Assembly: GCF_900100045.1 (NCBI RefSeq)
Contig: NZ_FNEA01000014.1
Span: 1-64,000 of the forward strand
Reading direction: 5' to 3'
Origin: Paracoccus denitrificans
Lineage (GTDB): Bacteria > Pseudomonadota > Alphaproteobacteria > Rhodobacterales > Rhodobacteraceae
Length of the DNA: 64,000 nt
This document shows positions 63,896 to 64,000 of the stretch, piece by piece. The first letter of the stretch is position 1, and each line of letters begins with the position of its first letter. A model generated the notes under the pieces. That model had not been told where the DNA came from and ran no database searches. It was given only the letters and a program-made list of their open reading frames with translations. The position numbers were made by a program, and so were the translations under genes.

Positions 63896-64000
63896 ATGAG
63901 ACAGATCGGCTGGAACTGGCTGGGCGTGGTGCCCTTTTTCGCCTTTGCGTTGCTGTTTCTGGTGTTGCCGACGATGAACATCGTCATCGGCGCATTCCAG
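63896..64000 (+). CDS. ABC transporter permease, N-terminal part (truncated by window end)
   Basis: The first 35 codons of a membrane protein (MRQIGWNWLGVVPFFAFALLFLVLPTMNIVIGAFQ). One hydrophobic segment is seen, and the PFFAF...LPTMNIVIGAF pattern is the first helix of permeases of the spermidine/putrescine or sulfate type. It follows the binding-protein gene by 53 bp with a hairpin between. The rest is outside the window. Confidence 0.8.
   Translation, partial: MRQIGWNWLGVVPFFAFALLFLVLPTMNIVIGAFQ

Overview
The window is high-GC alphaproteobacterial chromosome of the Rhodobacterales/Paracoccus type. The evidence is the gene content and order: an S10-spc-alpha ribosomal supercluster ending in rplQ, a complete aapJQMP amino-acid transporter, an L-malyl-CoA lyase of the ethylmalonyl-CoA pathway, a phosphatidylcholine synthase, and an LuxR/LuxI pair directly behind rplQ, an arrangement I associate with Paracoccus. 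The genus call is inference from gene content, not from a search.

Region by region: (1) 1-16928 holds the 3' end of tuf, then rpsJ to rplQ, including secY, adk and rpoA. Two non-ribosomal genes interrupt it: a coiled-coil membrane protein on the opposite strand between tuf and rpsJ, and a secreted protein of unknown function between rpmD and rplO. Terminators, leader hairpins and internal promoter candidates split the supercluster into several transcription units. (2) 17278-22713 holds the quorum-sensing pair and a tightly overlapping run rarA-crcB-rluC-HAD hydrolase-ATP12. (3) 22866-27500 is aapJQMP with a good promoter and a hairpin between aapJ and aapQ. (4) 27657-37909 is a metabolic and transport stretch: an acidic RTX-like protein, a D-amino-acid transaminase, malyl-CoA lyase, a peptide-type ABC transporter, an MFS exporter, dadA, and a small membrane protein behind an EcfG-type promoter motif. 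(5) 38224-43895 holds envelope genes (L,D-transpeptidase, lytic transglycosylase), a peptide-type binding protein, pcs and serB. (6) 43975-46945 is the serC-serA serine operon with a structured leader. (7) 46998-51644 holds a phosphatase, a Na/Pi cotransporter with a PhoU domain, creA, hspQ and an anti-sigma kinase/STAS pair. (8) 51883-58946 pairs a small secreted protein with a serralysin-like M10 protease, followed by the four-gene ATP-grasp/alpha-E/transglutaminase/Anbu cluster. (9) 58959-64000 holds mutS, a secreted fumarylacetoacetase-fold protein and the start of an ABC transporter operon preceded by a convincing PHO box.

The most interesting items are the Anbu peptide-modification cluster, the M10 protease with a 429-bp internal duplication and a small upstream partner, the switch-like serC leader, the PHO box, the EcfG-type promoter and the two genes inserted into the ribosomal supercluster. 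I saw no rRNA or tRNA genes, insertion sequences, CRISPR arrays, origin or prophage.
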